Assembly: GCF_002901445.1 (NCBI RefSeq)
Contig: NZ_PPPD01000001.1
Location: 2,038,001 to 2,102,000, forward strand
Reading direction: 5' to 3'
Length of the DNA stretch: 64,000 nucleotides
DNA from: Deinococcus koreensis
Lineage (GTDB): Bacteria; Deinococcota; Deinococci; Deinococcales; Deinococcaceae
The position numbers were made by a program, and so were the translations under genes. The notes under the pieces were generated by a model. The model made no database searches, had not been told where the DNA came from, and saw only the letters and a program-made list of their open reading frames with translations. Shown piece by piece: positions 9,304-18,954 of the stretch; the stretch's first letter is position 1, and every line of letters begins with the position of its first letter.

Positions 9304-9569
9304 GGCAATGAACCCGGTACAACGGGAGCACGGGGGAGAGGGCGGGGCCGCTGCGGAGATCTCTTCGGTGCGAGTTCCCGTCTCTGTGGTCAGTGCGAGT
9401 CAGGGGGAGAACGGAAGGACGGATCAACCGAGATTTTCCCGACTGCTGCCCGGAGGGAAGGGGAGGAGTACCCGGTAGGCCGACCGCCCAGCCCCCTCGC
9501 CCAGCCCCCTGTTCGGCGCCTCCGCCCACCGTTACCGTCTCCACACCCGCCCTTTGCTAGACTTCCCCC
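9304..9569. other. Divergent intergenic region birA / fur
   Basis: About 270 bases with no credible gene. It must carry the promoters of birA and of the Fur-family gene; only the -10 box of the latter is clear. Confidence 0.5.
9558..9563 (+). promoter_or_regulatory. -10 box TAGACT, leaderless start of fur-family gene
   Basis: TAGACT ends 6 nt before the ATG at 9570, and no Shine-Dalgarno sequence is present. This places transcription start at or next to the start codon. Confidence 0.6.
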
Positions 9570-9977
9570 ATGACGATGCTGCGGCAGACCAAGCAGCGCG
9601 TGGCCGTAATCGAGGTGCTGCGCGGCGCGCGCTCCCACCCCGACGCGGCGTGGATTCACGCCCAGGTGCGCGAGCGGCTGCCCAGCGTGAGCCTGGGCAC
9701 GGTGTACCGCACCCTGGACGCCCTGGTGCGCGACGGCGTGGTCGTGACCCTGGAGCGCGCCGGTCAGGCCACCCGCTACGACTACAAGCGAGACGGCGAG
9801 GCCCACCACCACGCGGTCTGCCGGGGCTGCGGGATGATCTTCGACATCGACGCCTCCGCCCTGCCCAATGTGCCCCAGCCGGCCTTCCCGGCGGGCTTCC
9901 AGGTCACCGACGTGCGGCTGGAATTCCTGGGCGTGTGCGCAGACTGCGCGGCCAGCAGCGCGGAACGCCTGAACTGA
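9570..9977 (+). CDS. Fur/PerR family metalloregulator
   Basis: The 135-residue protein has a winged-helix domain with the Fur signature LGTVYRTLDAL (about 42-52), a HHH cluster at 79-81, and two structural-zinc CxxC motifs, C84-C87 and C123-C126, typical of PerR/Fur. It should sense iron, manganese or peroxide and repress oxidative-stress or metal-uptake genes; the metal cannot be settled by eye. The gene is probably leaderless (TAGACT box). The neighbours, birA and a DUF2339 gene, are not obvious targets. Confidence 0.9.
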   Translation: MTMLRQTKQRVAVIEVLRGARSHPDAAWIHAQVRERLPSVSLGTVYRTLDALVRDGVVVTLERAGQATRYDYKRDGEAHHHAVCRGCGMIFDIDASALPNVPQPAFPAGFQVTDVRLEFLGVCADCAASSAERLN

Positions 9978-10085
9978 GCTGAGGCGGCCCGAACCCCTGG
10001 CGTCCGGAACGGGCGTATCCAGCTCACCTGCACTCTGAAAAGTAGCTTGCATCCCAAAGCGGCCGCTCTGCCGGGCGGCGCGGCG

Positions 10086-10091
10086 TACCAT
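10086..10091 (+). promoter_or_regulatory. -10 box TACCAT before DUF2339 gene
   Basis: TACCAT ends 5 nt before the ATG at 10097, with no ribosome-binding site. This is a leaderless-type start. Confidence 0.5.
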
Positions 10092-10096
10092 CGGGC

Positions 10097-12934
10097 ATGA
10101 CGCAGCTGCTGGTGTTTCTGGCGTTCGTGCTGGCCCTCGTCGCCCTGCAACGTGCCCGCAGCGCGGATCGCCGGGTGGCGGAGGTCATGGAGCGGCTGCG
10201 GCGGCTGGAGGCGCAACTGGCGGAGAGATCCGCTCTCCCCGCTGAAGGGGCCACGCCGGTCGCGGCGCAGGCTGCGGCGACGCGGCCGCCCAGTCCGGCC
10301 GGTGTGCCGGTGCCCCCACCCGTCTGGCCGGAGGATGTCCAGGCCGCGCCGCTCGATCTGAGACCCGCCGCGCCTGCGCCGCCCGCTCGTCCGCGGGGGC
10401 CCTCGATCTGGGGGCCGGAATTCAGCCGGGCGCGGATCAGCGTGATCGGCGGGGCGCTGGTGCTCTTTGGTCTGGCCTTCACCCTGCGGGCGCTGGGGCT
10501 GCCCGCCTGGACGCTGCTGCTGGCGGTCTTCGCCTTCGGGGGCCTGCTGTACGCGGTGGCCCGGCATACGCCGCAACCGGTCTCCGGCGCGCTGCGCGGC
10601 CTGGGCTACGGCGTGGCCGCGCTGGGCGTGGGCAGCCTGGCCCAGCGCCTGCCGGACGACTGGGGGCCGGGCGCAGTCATGCTGGGGCTGCTCGGGCTCA
10701 GCGCCGCGCTGGCCTGGGATGGACAGCGCCGCCGCCAGCCGCTGCTGGGCGCCCTGGCCGTGGGTGGCTCGGCGCTGAGCGTGTGGCTGCTGGCCGACGA
10801 CCTGGGCCGCGTGTCGATCCTGGCGGCGGGCGCGGTGATGGGGCTGGCCGGGCTGGCGGTGGCGGGAGCGCGCGTGGCGCTGGCCGCCGCCCCGGAGCTG
10901 GACGCCCCCGAACTGGACGCCTCCGAGCTGGACGTTCCGGGACTGGCTGGACGCCGGGCTGGTCAGCTCCCGTCCGCCGAGGACTGGCGCGTGGCCCTGG
11001 CCCTCACGCTGGGCGCGGCCGGCGTGGTGCCGCTGGGCTGGCTGGTCGCGTCGGCGAACCACCAGTCGGCGTGGTGGAACGCGAATCCGGACGACACCAG
11101 CGGGCTGCTGACCCGGGCGCTGCTGCTGGACGGCGCGGCCGCACCCGGACAGCCGGCCGGGCTGCTGGTCTGGGCCGCGTTCGGCGTGCTGGCCCTGGCC
11201 CCCACGCTGGCCCTGCTGCGTGGCCCGGCCCTGCCCGACCGCTCGCGCACGGACACCCGCCTGCGACTGGCGGGCGTGTGGGCCGGGCTGGCGCCGTACC
11301 TGCCGGTCATGCTGGCCGTGGGCGTCGGCCTGAACGGAGAGGGCCGAAGCGTGGCCGGCGCGCTGCCGGTGCTGGGGCTGCTGCTGGCCCTGCTGGCGGC
11401 GGCGGCGTGGGCGTGGCGGCTGGTCGGGCCCCCTGGCCGCGTCTCTGAAGAGGGTGGGGAGACGGGTGCCCCGGAATCCGGTCTGCCCGGCGCCCTGGCC
11501 GGCGCCCTGACCGCCGCCACCACGGGCGTGCTGGGCGCGGCGCTGGTGGCGCTGCTGGGCCTGCGGAGCCAGCCCTCGGCGCTCGCTGGCGTGGCGCTGG
11601 CGCTGCTGCTGCTGGGGCTGCACGGCCGCAGCCGGGTCTGGCTGCGGCTGGGCGCGCTGGGACTGGCGCTGGTCGCCGCCTGGAGCGTGCTGGTGGGCCT
11701 GGGCGGGCCGTCGGGGAGCCTTGTCCTGGGCCTCCTGCCGCCCCTGATCGGTCTGGCGGGGGCCCTGCGCCTGGCCGCCGACCGCTGGGCGACGATGCCT
11801 GCGGCGGCGCCGCCCGCCGCCCCGGAGCCCGGATCGCCCGCCGCCCCTTCTGGTGCGCCGCGCCGCGCCGCCTCCTGGCTCGCCACGGCCAGCAGCCTGA
11901 TCCTGGTGCTGGCCGTGGGCGACCGCCTGTGGCCGATGCTGGCCGTAACGGTCACGCTGGCGGTGGCGCTGTGGCTCAGCCAGGCACCGTCCCTGGGCCG
12001 GCGCCGGATCACGGGCAGCGCGTTGGCCGGCACCCTGCGCGCCGCGGCGCTGCCGGGCCTCGCGCTGGGCGGGCTGTGGCTGCTGGCCATGTTCGAGGAC
12101 GGCCCCCATCCGCTGGCCGCGCTGCTGGGCGCCCTGCTGGCGGGTGGGGGTCTGCTGTGGTACGCCCGCCACCGCCTGACCGAGGGGCTGGCCCTGGCCC
12201 TGCTCACCGGCGCGCTGGCCCTGGGCCTGGGGGGCGAGGAACTGGAGTCCAGCGTGCCCGCCGCGGCCGCTGTGGTGGCGCTGCTCTCGGCGCTGGTGCC
12301 GCGTGCCCTGCCCCCGGTCAGGGTGGACATGCTGCTGGGGCTGGGGCTGCTGGGCGGCTGGCTGGGCACGCTGGCCGGCACGGCGGGGCGCCCCGGCCTG
12401 AATCTGTGGCTGGAGGCCGGCACCCTGCTCGTGCTGGCCGTCTGGCTGCTCACCCGCACTCCGGCCGGTCAGGCGTGGCTGCGGGCGGCGTTCCCACCCT
12501 CTGCCCACGGCCTGGAGGCTCTGCCGCCCGTGCCGGCGAACAGGTTCGCGCTGTGGCTGGCTGCGCTGGTCGCCCCGCCGATCCTGGGCCTCAGCCTGTT
12601 CTCGCCCACTGCGGGCGGTTCGTGGTACTCGCTGGCCAGCCTCGCCATGCTGCTGGTCGGTCTGCAGACCTGTGTCCAGGCCTTCCGCGAGGCCCACTCG
12701 CCCGACGCCCGGGCCCGCTGGACGGCGGGTGTGGTGGTCATGATCGCCGCCGGTCTGAAGGGCGCCACGCTGGACGCGCTGGTCTACCGTACCCCTGGCG
12801 TGGCGGCGGGGCTGGCGGTGCTCGTCTCTGGCCTGAGCCTGCTGCTGCTGGCGGTGCTGGCGCCCCGGCCCCCGGCGGCGCCCACCACCGCGGCGGAGGC
12901 GTCCGGGCCGGCGGAGCCCGCCTCGCTGGGCTGA
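10097..12934 (+). CDS. DUF2339-type large multi-pass membrane protein
   Basis: The 945-residue protein starts with a short hydrophobic segment and a coiled-coil-like RRVAEVMERLRRLEAQLAE stretch. A Pro/Ala-rich linker follows to about residue 105, then more than 20 hydrophobic segments to the C-terminus. WGPEFSRARISVIGGALVLFGLAFTLR at the start of the membrane part fits the DUF2339 family of bacterial inner-membrane proteins, whose function is not known. A short ELDAPELDASELDVPGL repeat lies in a loop near residue 275. The gene converges on prmC with a 9-base gap. Confidence 0.75.
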   Translation: MTQLLVFLAFVLALVALQRARSADRRVAEVMERLRRLEAQLAERSALPAEGATPVAAQAAATRPPSPAGVPVPPPVWPEDVQAAPLDLRPAAPAPPARPRGPSIWGPEFSRARISVIGGALVLFGLAFTLRALGLPAWTLLLAVFAFGGLLYAVARHTPQPVSGALRGLGYGVAALGVGSLAQRLPDDWGPGAVMLGLLGLSAALAWDGQRRRQPLLGALAVGGSALSVWLLADDLGRVSILAAGAVMGLAGLAVAGARVALAAAPELDAPELDASELDVPGLAGRRAGQLPSAEDWRVALALTLGAAGVVPLGWLVASANHQSAWWNANPDDTSGLLTRALLLDGAAAPGQPAGLLVWAAFGVLALAPTLALLRGPALPDRSRTDTRLRLAGVWAGLAPYLPVMLAVGVGLNGEGRSVAGALPVLGLLLALLAAAAWAWRLVGPPGRVSEEGGETGAPESGLPGALAGALTAATTGVLGAALVALLGLRSQPSALAGVALALLLLGLHGRSRVWLRLGALGLALVAAWSVLVGLGGPSGSLVLGLLPPLIGLAGALRLAADRWATMPAAAPPAAPEPGSPAAPSGAPRRAASWLATASSLILVLAVGDRLWPMLAVTVTLAVALWLSQAPSLGRRRITGSALAGTLRAAALPGLALGGLWLLAMFEDGPHPLAALLGALLAGGGLLWYARHRLTEGLALALLTGALALGLGGEELESSVPAAAAVVALLSALVPRALPPVRVDMLLGLGLLGGWLGTLAGTAGRPGLNLWLEAGTLLVLAVWLLTRTPAGQAWLRAAFPPSAHGLEALPPVPANRFALWLAALVAPPILGLSLFSPTAGGSWYSLASLAMLLVGLQTCVQAFREAHSPDARARWTAGVVVMIAAGLKGATLDALVYRTPGVAAGLAVLVSGLSLLLLAVLAPRPPAAPTTAAEASGPAEPASLG

Positions 12935-12943
12935 CCCGGCGTC

Positions 12944-13801
12944 TCAGCCCAGGTCGGCCTGCACGAAGCGCTCGCGGCCGCTCAGATCGGGGTGAACCGT
13001 GGCCTGCCAGCCGGCGGCGCGCAGCTCGGCGGCGAACAGGGCGGCGTTGCGCGGGTCGAGTTCCAGCAGCAGCGGGCCGCCCGGAGCCAGGGCCGAGCGG
13101 GCCTGCGCGGCCAGGGCACGGGCCACCTCCAGGCCGTCCGGGCCGGCGTACAGGGCCATGTCCGGGTCGTGGCGGACTTCGGGCTGGGCGCCGTCGCGGT
13201 CGTGATCCGGCAGGTAGGGCGGGTTGCTCAGGATCAGGTCGAAGTGGCCGTCCAGGCCGCTCAGCAGGTCGGTGTGCACGAAGGCGACCTCCAGCCCATT
13301 CAGGGCCGCGTTCTCACGGGCCAGGGCCAGGGCCTGCGGGCTGAGGTCGGTGGCCGTGACCCGGGCGTCCGGGCGAGCGGCCTTCACGCCCAGCGCCAGC
13401 GCGCCCGTGCCGGTGCCCACGTCCAGCACGCGGGGCGCCGCTCCGGGCGCGAGTCCCTGCAGCGCCAGGTGCAGCAGCCACTCGGTCTCGGGGCGCGGCA
13501 CCAGGGCGCGGGCGTCCACGCGCAGGCGCACGCCGCCCCACTCCAGCTCGCCCAGCAGGTACTGCAGCGGTTCGCGGGCGGCGCGGCGGCTCAGCAGCCC
13601 CTCCAGAAGGCCGGCCTGCCGGGGATCGACGGTCTCGGCCCCGCGCAGCAGCAGCGCGGCCGGCGAGAGCCCCAGGGCGCGCTCCAGCAGGGCGCGGGCG
13701 TCCACCTCCGGCGAGGGGACGCCCGCGTTGCGCAGGGTGATCACGGCCGCGCGCAGCGCCGCGCGGATGGTCTGCGGCGCCGCGCCGGGCTTTCCCGTCA
13801 C
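12944..13801 (-). CDS. prmC: Release factor glutamine methyltransferase PrmC (HemK)
   Basis: The 285-residue protein has the PrmC N-terminal helical domain, the RPETEWL motif, the SAM-binding [13 protein letters not shown] motif and the catalytic NPPY motif ([10 protein letters not shown]). It methylates the glutamine of the GGQ motif in release factors RF1 and RF2. It starts with GTG, 9 bases downstream of the jag stop, so the two are probably co-transcribed. Confidence 0.95.
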   Translation of the reverse strand: MTGKPGAAPQTIRAALRAAVITLRNAGVPSPEVDARALLERALGLSPAALLLRGAETVDPRQAGLLEGLLSRRAAREPLQYLLGELEWGGVRLRVDARALVPRPETEWLLHLALQGLAPGAAPRVLDVGTGTGALALGVKAARPDARVTATDLSPQALALARENAALNGLEVAFVHTDLLSGLDGHFDLILSNPPYLPDHDRDGAQPEVRHDPDMALYAGPDGLEVARALAAQARSALAPGGPLLLELDPRNAALFAAELRAAGWQATVHPDLSGRERFVQADLG

Positions 13802-13810
13802 GTGGCCCGC

Positions 13811-14395
13811 CTAGCCGTGGCGGGGCTTGATGATCAGGCGGCGGCTGGCCCCCTCGCCCACGGACTCGCTCATCACGTCCGGGTGCTCTTTCAGGGCGAT
13901 GTGGATGACGCGGCGTTCGGCGGCCGGCATGGGCTGCATCTCGTGCACCTCGCCGCTCTTGGCGACCTGCACGGCCAGGCGTTCGGCCAGTTTGGTCAGG
14001 GTGTCGGCCTGACGCTTGCGGAAGCCGCCGATGTCCACCCGCACGCGCAGCTCGCTGCGGCCCTCCTGCTTGGCCAGCACGGTGTAGGCCAGCACCTCGA
14101 TGGCGCCCAGCGTGCGCCCGTCGCGGCCCGCCAGCTTCGCGGCGTTCTCGCCGGTGATCTCGGCCTCCAGCGCGTCCTCCGTTTCCTGCACGCTGACGCT
14201 CAGCTCGGGGTCGATGCGGGCGATCAGGCCGCGCAGGAAGCGCTCCAGCACCACCACCGGCGCCTCGTGGGCCGCTTCCAGGGCGGGTGGGGCGCTGGGA
14301 GCGGCGTCCGGGGCAGGCGGCGGCAGCTCGCTCTCATCGGCGCCGGCAATCCCCAGCCCCGCGAGGTAGTCGTCGAGGTTCGTCCGGTTGTCCAT
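13811..14395 (-). CDS. Jag/KhpB (EloR) RNA-binding protein
   Basis: The 194-residue protein has an acidic N-terminus, a KH-type domain (about 65-125, with [28 protein letters not shown]), and a C-terminal R3H domain ([31 protein letters not shown]). Jag/KhpB proteins bind RNA and in Gram-positives affect cell elongation; the role in Deinococcus is not known. The ATG at 14395 is chosen because TAGACT ends 7 nt upstream; it also gives the normal domain length. The neighbours usual in other phyla (yidC, rnpA) are absent here. Confidence 0.9.
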   Translation of the reverse strand: MDNRTNLDDYLAGLGIAGADESELPPPAPDAAPSAPPALEAAHEAPVVVLERFLRGLIARIDPELSVSVQETEDALEAEITGENAAKLAGRDGRTLGAIEVLAYTVLAKQEGRSELRVRVDIGGFRKRQADTLTKLAERLAVQVAKSGEVHEMQPMPAAERRVIHIALKEHPDVMSESVGEGASRRLIIKPRHG

Positions 14396-14402
14396 ACCGT
14401 CC

Positions 14403-14408
14403 AGTCTA
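14403..14408 (-). promoter_or_regulatory. -10 box TAGACT, leaderless start of jag
   Basis: On the minus strand, TAGACT lies 7 nt before the jag ATG and no ribosome-binding site is present. It probably also drives prmC. Confidence 0.6.
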
Positions 14409-14478
14409 GCGTCCGTGCCGGGCTCCGTTCTCACGACCTTCCCATGCGCCCGCCCATCCTCCCGCCCGTGCCGGATGG

Positions 14479-14976
14479 TCACGGTGCCGAACGCTGCGCC
14501 GCCACTGCCTGCGCGAAGCTCCGGGCGCTGCGCTCCAGCATCCCGTAGACCTCCTCGAAGCCCCCCAGGCCGCCGGTATACGGATCGGGCACGTCGGCGC
14601 CGGGGGCCAGCGGGTCGAAGTCGCGCATCAGGATCACGCGGGCGTGGGCGGCCGGGGGACTCAAGCGGCGGGCCTCGGCGGCGTTCTGCGCGTCCATGGC
14701 CAGGATGACGTCCTGGCGCTCGAAGTCGGCCCTGGAGAGCTGTCTGGCCCGGCCCTCCAGTTCCAGCCCGTGCCGGTGGGCGACCTCGCGGCTGCGCGGG
14801 TCGGCTGGGCGACCGACGTGCCACTCGCCCGTGCCGGCGCTGTCGACCACGGCGTCCACCCCGGCGGCGGCCAGTTCCCGGCGCAGCAGCGCCTCGGCCA
14901 GCGGGCTGCGGCAGATGTTGCCCAGGCACAGCGCCAGCACGCGCAGGGGCAGTTCTGTCCGGGGCAGCTCAGTCAC
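14479..14976 (-). CDS. Low-molecular-weight protein-tyrosine phosphatase
   Basis: The 165-residue protein has the P-loop CLGNICRSP near the N-terminus (C-x5-R-S) and the general-acid loop DPYTGG near the C-terminus, both hallmarks of low-Mr PTPs. It removes phosphate from phosphotyrosine and may act on tyrosine kinases of polysaccharide export or as an arsenate-reductase-like enzyme. Its GTG start overlaps the upstream DUF418 gene by 8 nt, so the two are translationally linked. Confidence 0.92.
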   Translation of the reverse strand: MTELPRTELPLRVLALCLGNICRSPLAEALLRRELAAAGVDAVVDSAGTGEWHVGRPADPRSREVAHRHGLELEGRARQLSRADFERQDVILAMDAQNAAEARRLSPPAAHARVILMRDFDPLAPGADVPDPYTGGLGGFEEVYGMLERSARSFAQAVAAQRSAP

Positions 14977-16198
14977 GGGGAGCCCTCCTGGGCAGGCCGT
15001 ACACCAGCGCCCGCAGCAGCCATTCCAGCGGCCCCGTGCCGAAGCGGCGCAGCCACCACGCGCTGATCGGCAGCTGCAGCAGGCCCACGCCCAGCGCCAG
15101 CGCCAGACAGGCGGCGGCGCCCCAGCGGCCCCACTGCGCCCCGGCGTAGGGGTAGAACACGGTGGTCATGACCAGGCTCTGGGCCAGGTAGTTGCTCAGC
15201 GCCACCCGCCCGCTGGCCGCGAAGGCCCGCAGCGGCCCCAGGCGGCCCCGCACGGTGAGCAGGCCGACTACGCCCACGTAGCCCAGCGCCGAGGCCAGCC
15301 CGCCGCTCATACGCACCGGGATCGCCAGCAGCCCGGCCGTCAGGTCGGAGCGGGTGTTGAGCCAGGCCAGCAGCACGCCCAGCGGCAGGCCCAGGCTCAG
15401 GCCGCCCACCGCCAGCCGCCGCAGCAGGGGCCGGTGCTCGTGCGGGCGCAGCAGCAGCCCCGTGCGCCCCGCCGCCGCGCCCAGGCAGAACAGCGCGAGC
15501 AGCCAGGGGCCGTTGTACACGCTGCCGCCCAACAGGGTCGAGGAGAAGTCCGAGGCCCGCTCGCCCAGGAGCTGGGCATAGCTCTCGCCGGGCAGCAGGG
15601 TCGGCAGCCCGGTAAAGCGGCTCTCTGGGCCGTCGCCCACGCTTCCGGCGGCGGCCAGCAGCCCCAGGCCCAGCCACCACACCCCCAGCGCGCCCGCCAG
15701 GGTCACCAGCGAGCGGGCGCCCAGGCGGGCCGTGAAGAGCAGCAGCACGCCCAGCAGCGCGTAGTTGCTGATGATGTCGCCGTGCCACACCAGCACGTAA
15801 TGCGCCGCGCCCACCGCCAGCAGTACCCCGTGCCTGAGCAGAAAGGTGCCCACCCCCTGCCGCGCGAGCAGCCCCGCCGCGCCCCAGCCGAACAGCATGG
15901 CGAAGATGGAGATGAAGCGCCCGTTGGCGAACACGTCGGTGAGCACCTGCACCACGCGGTCGGCGCCGAGCTGCTGCCACTCGCGGAAGCCCGCGAAGTC
16001 CTGCATGTTCACGACCAGGATGCCCAGCAGCGCCATCCCGCGCAGCACGTCCGGCAGCGGCGAGCGCTCCTTCACCGGGCCGCGCTCGGCCGGAACGGCC
16101 TCCAGGGCCTCGGCGGAAGGCCGGACGTCCTGGGGCACAGCATTCAAAGGTGCAGCCTCCAGGAGTCCAGCGTCCGGCAGCGGGGTGGGCGCGGTCAT
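14969..16198 (-). CDS. DUF418 family membrane protein
   Basis: The 409-residue protein has a soluble ~45-residue N-terminus and then about 10 hydrophobic segments. The motifs [21 protein letters not shown] and [15 protein letters not shown] are typical of DUF418 (YeiB-like) proteins, which are related to acyltransferase-3 membrane proteins and lack a proven function. A leaderless-type TAGCCT box precedes the ATG. It overlaps the phosphatase gene downstream. Confidence 0.85.
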   Translation of the reverse strand: MTAPTPLPDAGLLEAAPLNAVPQDVRPSAEALEAVPAERGPVKERSPLPDVLRGMALLGILVVNMQDFAGFREWQQLGADRVVQVLTDVFANGRFISIFAMLFGWGAAGLLARQGVGTFLLRHGVLLAVGAAHYVLVWHGDIISNYALLGVLLLFTARLGARSLVTLAGALGVWWLGLGLLAAAGSVGDGPESRFTGLPTLLPGESYAQLLGERASDFSSTLLGGSVYNGPWLLALFCLGAAAGRTGLLLRPHEHRPLLRRLAVGGLSLGLPLGVLLAWLNTRSDLTAGLLAIPVRMSGGLASALGYVGVVGLLTVRGRLGPLRAFAASGRVALSNYLAQSLVMTTVFYPYAGAQWGRWGAAACLALALGVGLLQLPISAWWLRRFGTGPLEWLLRALVYGLPRRAPRD

Positions 16199-16204
16199 GG
16201 CTGC

Positions 16205-16210
16205 AGGCTA
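16205..16210 (-). promoter_or_regulatory. -10 box TAGCCT before DUF418 gene
   Basis: Minus-strand TAGCCT ends 6 nt before the ATG at 16198. No Shine-Dalgarno is seen. Confidence 0.5.
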
Positions 16211-16280
16211 GCGTCTGGGTGCGGCGCCGGAGCTGAGGCCGGGTTGAGGATCATGCGCCTCAGGAAGCCCTCGTCCACCC

Positions 16281-17801
16281 TCACTCCTCATCCCTCATCC
16301 CTGTCCGCACCCCGCCCAGCATCAGCCCGCCCGCCACGCCGCCCAGCACGCCCAGCGCCCCGCAGGCCAGCGCCACCGTGCGGAAGGCGTCCCCGAAGGC
16401 GGCGTTCACGGCCTCCCGGGCCTGGGCGGGGGCGCCCGGGGGCAGCTTCAGGTCGGTCAGGCGGGTGGCCTGGGAGACCGCCACCCGGCGCAGTTCCGCT
16501 GAGGCGCCGGCCGCGCGCAGGCGGGTGTCCAGCGCGCCCCGGTAGCTGCCGACCAGCAGCAGGCCCAGGGTGGCCACGGCCAGCAGGCTGGCGGCGCGGG
16601 CCACGGCGTTGTTCACGCCGCTGGCCACGCCGCTCTGCTCGCGGGGCACGCTGCCCATGACCGTGCTCGACAGCGGCGCCACGGTCAGCGCCATGCCCAG
16701 CCCCAGCACCAGCGCGCCCGGCAGGATGGCCGTGAGGTAGGAGCCCTGCCCCAGCCCCAGCAGCGCGAAGCCCACCCCGGCCAGCGCCGGCCCCAGCGTC
16801 AGGAACAGCCGCGGGCCGTGGCGGTCGGAGAGGCTGCCGAAGAGGCCCGAGAGCCCCGCCAGCAGCAGCGAGAGCGGCAGCAGCGCCGCGCCGGCCTCGG
16901 TGGCGCTGAAGCCCCGCGAGCCGATCAGGGCCAGCGGCAGGTACAGGCCCACCGCGCCCAGCGCGCCGTACAGCAGCAGGGTGAGCAGGTTGGTGCCCAC
17001 GAAGACCCTGTTTCTGAAGAGGCCCAGCGGCAGCATGGGCTTGTCGCTGCGCGACTCCTGCCACGCGAAGGCCAGGAAGCCCAGGGCGGCCACCGCCAGC
17101 GATCCCAGCGCCACCGCGTCCCAGCCGCCCTCGCCGGCGCGCGTGAAGGCGTAGGCCAGCCCGCCCAGCCCGGCCGTGATGCTCACGGCGCCCGGCCAGT
17201 CGGGCCGCGCCCCCGGCGCGCTGGTTTCGGGCACGCGCGGCAGCAGCGCCAGCACCCCCACCGCCAGCGGCAGGTTGATGAAAAAGACCCACCGCCACGA
17301 GCCCAGGTCGACCAGCACACCGCCCAGCACCGGCCCCAGCAGGGTCATGACCGAGCTGGCCGCGCTCCACAGGCCCACGCCGCGCCCCCGGCGCGACTCG
17401 TCGAACACCGCGCCGATCATCGCCAGGCTGCCCGGCACCAGCAGCGCCGCGCCGACGCCCTGCACGGCGCGCGCCACGATCAGGGTGCCCAGGTTCGGGG
17501 CCAGCCCGCAGGCCAGCGAGGCCAGCGCGAAGAGGCCCACGCCCCAGGCGTAGACCCGTCGCCGCCCGTAGGCGTCGCCCAGCGCCCCGCCGGCCAGGGT
17601 CAGCGCCGCCAGCATCAGCGCGTAGGCGTTCACCACCCACTGCACCCCGCCCGCCGTGGCGTTCAGGTCGCGCTGCACGGCGCTCAGGGCCACGTTGACC
17701 ACCGTGCCGTCCAGGAAGGCCAAGCTGGAGCCCAGCACGGTCGCCGCCAGCGTCCAGCGTTCAGGGGGGCTCAGGGGGGCGGGTCGGGCGGCGGTGGCCA
17801 T
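16281..17801 (-). CDS. DHA2-type MFS drug efflux transporter
   Basis: The 506-residue protein has about 14 hydrophobic segments, motif A-like GDAYGRRRVY after the second, and the motif-C-like GPVLGGVLVDLGSWRWVFFINLP characteristic of the EmrB/QacA (DHA2) branch of proton-driven multidrug exporters. The frame is open further upstream, but the ATG at 17801 (MATAARPAPLS) is preferred because TACGCT lies 5 nt before it. The IS630 element lies 66 bases upstream of this start; any upstream regulatory DNA beyond that has been separated by the insertion. Confidence 0.9.
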   Translation of the reverse strand: MATAARPAPLSPPERWTLAATVLGSSLAFLDGTVVNVALSAVQRDLNATAGGVQWVVNAYALMLAALTLAGGALGDAYGRRRVYAWGVGLFALASLACGLAPNLGTLIVARAVQGVGAALLVPGSLAMIGAVFDESRRGRGVGLWSAASSVMTLLGPVLGGVLVDLGSWRWVFFINLPLAVGVLALLPRVPETSAPGARPDWPGAVSITAGLGGLAYAFTRAGEGGWDAVALGSLAVAALGFLAFAWQESRSDKPMLPLGLFRNRVFVGTNLLTLLLYGALGAVGLYLPLALIGSRGFSATEAGAALLPLSLLLAGLSGLFGSLSDRHGPRLFLTLGPALAGVGFALLGLGQGSYLTAILPGALVLGLGMALTVAPLSSTVMGSVPREQSGVASGVNNAVARAASLLAVATLGLLLVGSYRGALDTRLRAAGASAELRRVAVSQATRLTDLKLPPGAPAQAREAVNAAFGDAFRTVALACGALGVLGGVAGGLMLGGVRTGMRDEE

Positions 17802-17806
17802 GCTCC

Positions 17807-17812
17807 AGCGTA
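17807..17812 (-). promoter_or_regulatory. -10 box TACGCT before MFS gene
   Basis: Minus-strand TACGCT ends 5 nt before the chosen ATG at 17801, supporting that start over longer alternatives. Confidence 0.55.
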
Positions 17813-17867
17813 GGCGACCCGGCTCAGGGGTGGGGGGCGGGATGCTACCGAATCCGGCCGGGTCATA

Positions 17868-17887
17868 CGGGATTAAGATGAGTTGCA
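17868..17887 (+). repeat. Left terminal inverted repeat of IS630-type element
   Basis: This is an imperfect inverted partner of the right end at 18940-18959, preceded by the TA duplication. Confidence 0.8.
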
Positions 17888-17890
17888 AGC

Positions 17891-18379
17891 ATGGACACGC
17901 TGCCACTGCACCCGTACCGAACCGTCACGGAACTTGAAGCGTCGTATCGATCGGCCCACCGTCCGGTCGAACGCTCCCGCTGGCACATCCTGTGGCTTAA
18001 AGCCAAAGGGTATCCCCCGCGCCAGATCGCTGATGCCACGGGGTACAACCGCAACACCATCAGCACCCTGGTGCGCCGATACAACCAGCACGGCCCTGAG
18101 GCGGTGCGCGACAAACGTCAGGACAACCACTCCGACCCCGCCCTGACCCCCGATCAGCAGCGGCAGCTCTCGGAGGCGCTGATGGAGACCCCGCCCAGGG
18201 GCGGGGTGTGGACGAGCGGCACCGCCCAGGCGTACATCTACGAGCACTTTGCGGTGGCGATCACCGAGGTGTGTGCGTGGGGGTATCTCAAACGCCTGGG
18301 GTTCAGTGTGCAGCTGCCACGTCCCCGTCACCATCTGGCGGCCGATCCAGACGTGCAGGCGGCGTTCAAAAAAAAGTAG
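17891..18379 (+). CDS. IS630-type transposase, frame-0 part (OrfA)
   Basis: The 162-residue N-terminal part has a helix-turn-helix domain (WLKAKGYPPRQIADATGYNRNTISTLVRRY, about residues 36-65) and a winged region (MGVWTSG.-like PRGGVWTSGTAQAYIYEHF) that bind the terminal repeats. It ends at TAG right after a run of eight A (18368-18375). The canonical slippery heptamer A AAA AAG sits at 18370-18376, so a -1 shift would extend it into the DDE domain of the next frame. Confidence 0.88.
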   Translation: MDTLPLHPYRTVTELEASYRSAHRPVERSRWHILWLKAKGYPPRQIADATGYNRNTISTLVRRYNQHGPEAVRDKRQDNHSDPALTPDQQRQLSEALMETPPRGGVWTSGTAQAYIYEHFAVAITEVCAWGYLKRLGFSVQLPRPRHHLAADPDVQAAFKKK

Positions 18380-18954
18380 CCCAAACATTGCGCACGGCGC
18401 AGGCAGCGTACCCGCACCAGCGGGTACGCCTGTTTGTTCAGGACGAAGGCCGCGCTGGGCTCAAACCTGTGCTCATGCGGGTGTGGGCCAAGGTCGGCCA
18501 GCGACCCATCGCGGTGCAGCATCGGGGGTTCCAGTGGCTCTACGTCTATGTCTTCGTGGAACCGGTCACCGGCACGAGTGACTTCTTGATCCTGCCGACA
18601 GTGAGCACGGCGGTCATGCAGGTGGCCCTGGCGGCCTTCAACGATGCGGTGAATCCGACTGGGCGGGACATCATCGTGCTGTTGCTGGATGGTGCGGGCT
18701 GGCACACCAGCCCGCAGCTGACCGTGCCCCCCACGATGCTGCTGGTCACGTTTCCCCCCTACACCCCGGAGCTGTCCCCAGCAGAACCGCTGGTCGGTCG
18801 AGTCAAGCGTCCCCTGGCGAACCGAACCTTCACGACCCTGGATGACGTGCAAGACGTCTTGAGCCACGAGTGCCAGCGCTTGATGGCGTCACCGTCCGAA
18901 GTGCAGTCGCTGACCGCTTTCCCCTGGATACGCCATGCCCTGAATTCATGTTAG
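18370..18954 (+). CDS. IS630-type transposase, -1 frame part (OrfB, DDE domain)
   Basis: Read in the -1 frame after the A-run, this encodes the catalytic domain: LFVQDEGRAGLK (first Asp), VLLLDGAGWH (second Asp) and LSPAEPLVGRVKR (Glu), the DDE triad of IS630 transposases. It has no start codon of its own at a sensible position; the frame is open upstream only as overlap. The full fusion would be about 354 residues, normal for the family. It is more likely programmed frameshifting than a broken gene, because the junction is an exact slippery site. Confidence 0.88.
   Translation, partial: KKVAQTLRTAQAAYPHQRVRLFVQDEGRAGLKPVLMRVWAKVGQRPIAVQHRGFQWLYVYVFVEPVTGTSDFLILPTVSTAVMQVALAAFNDAVNPTGRDIIVLLLDGAGWHTSPQLTVPPTMLLVTFPPYTPELSPAEPLVGRVKRPLANRTFTTLDDVQDVLSHECQRLMASPSEVQSLTAFPWIRHALNSC

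Noticed and set aside
9782..12697. A 971-residue antisense reading frame opposite the DUF2339 gene
   Set aside because: It is Gln/Arg/Gly-rich low-complexity sequence with no domain, the usual shadow of a high-GC gene on the other strand.
18208..18367. OrfB of the IS starting independently at 18208
   Set aside because: The overlapping frame encodes only shadow residues; DDE sequence begins after the slippery site, supporting frameshifting.
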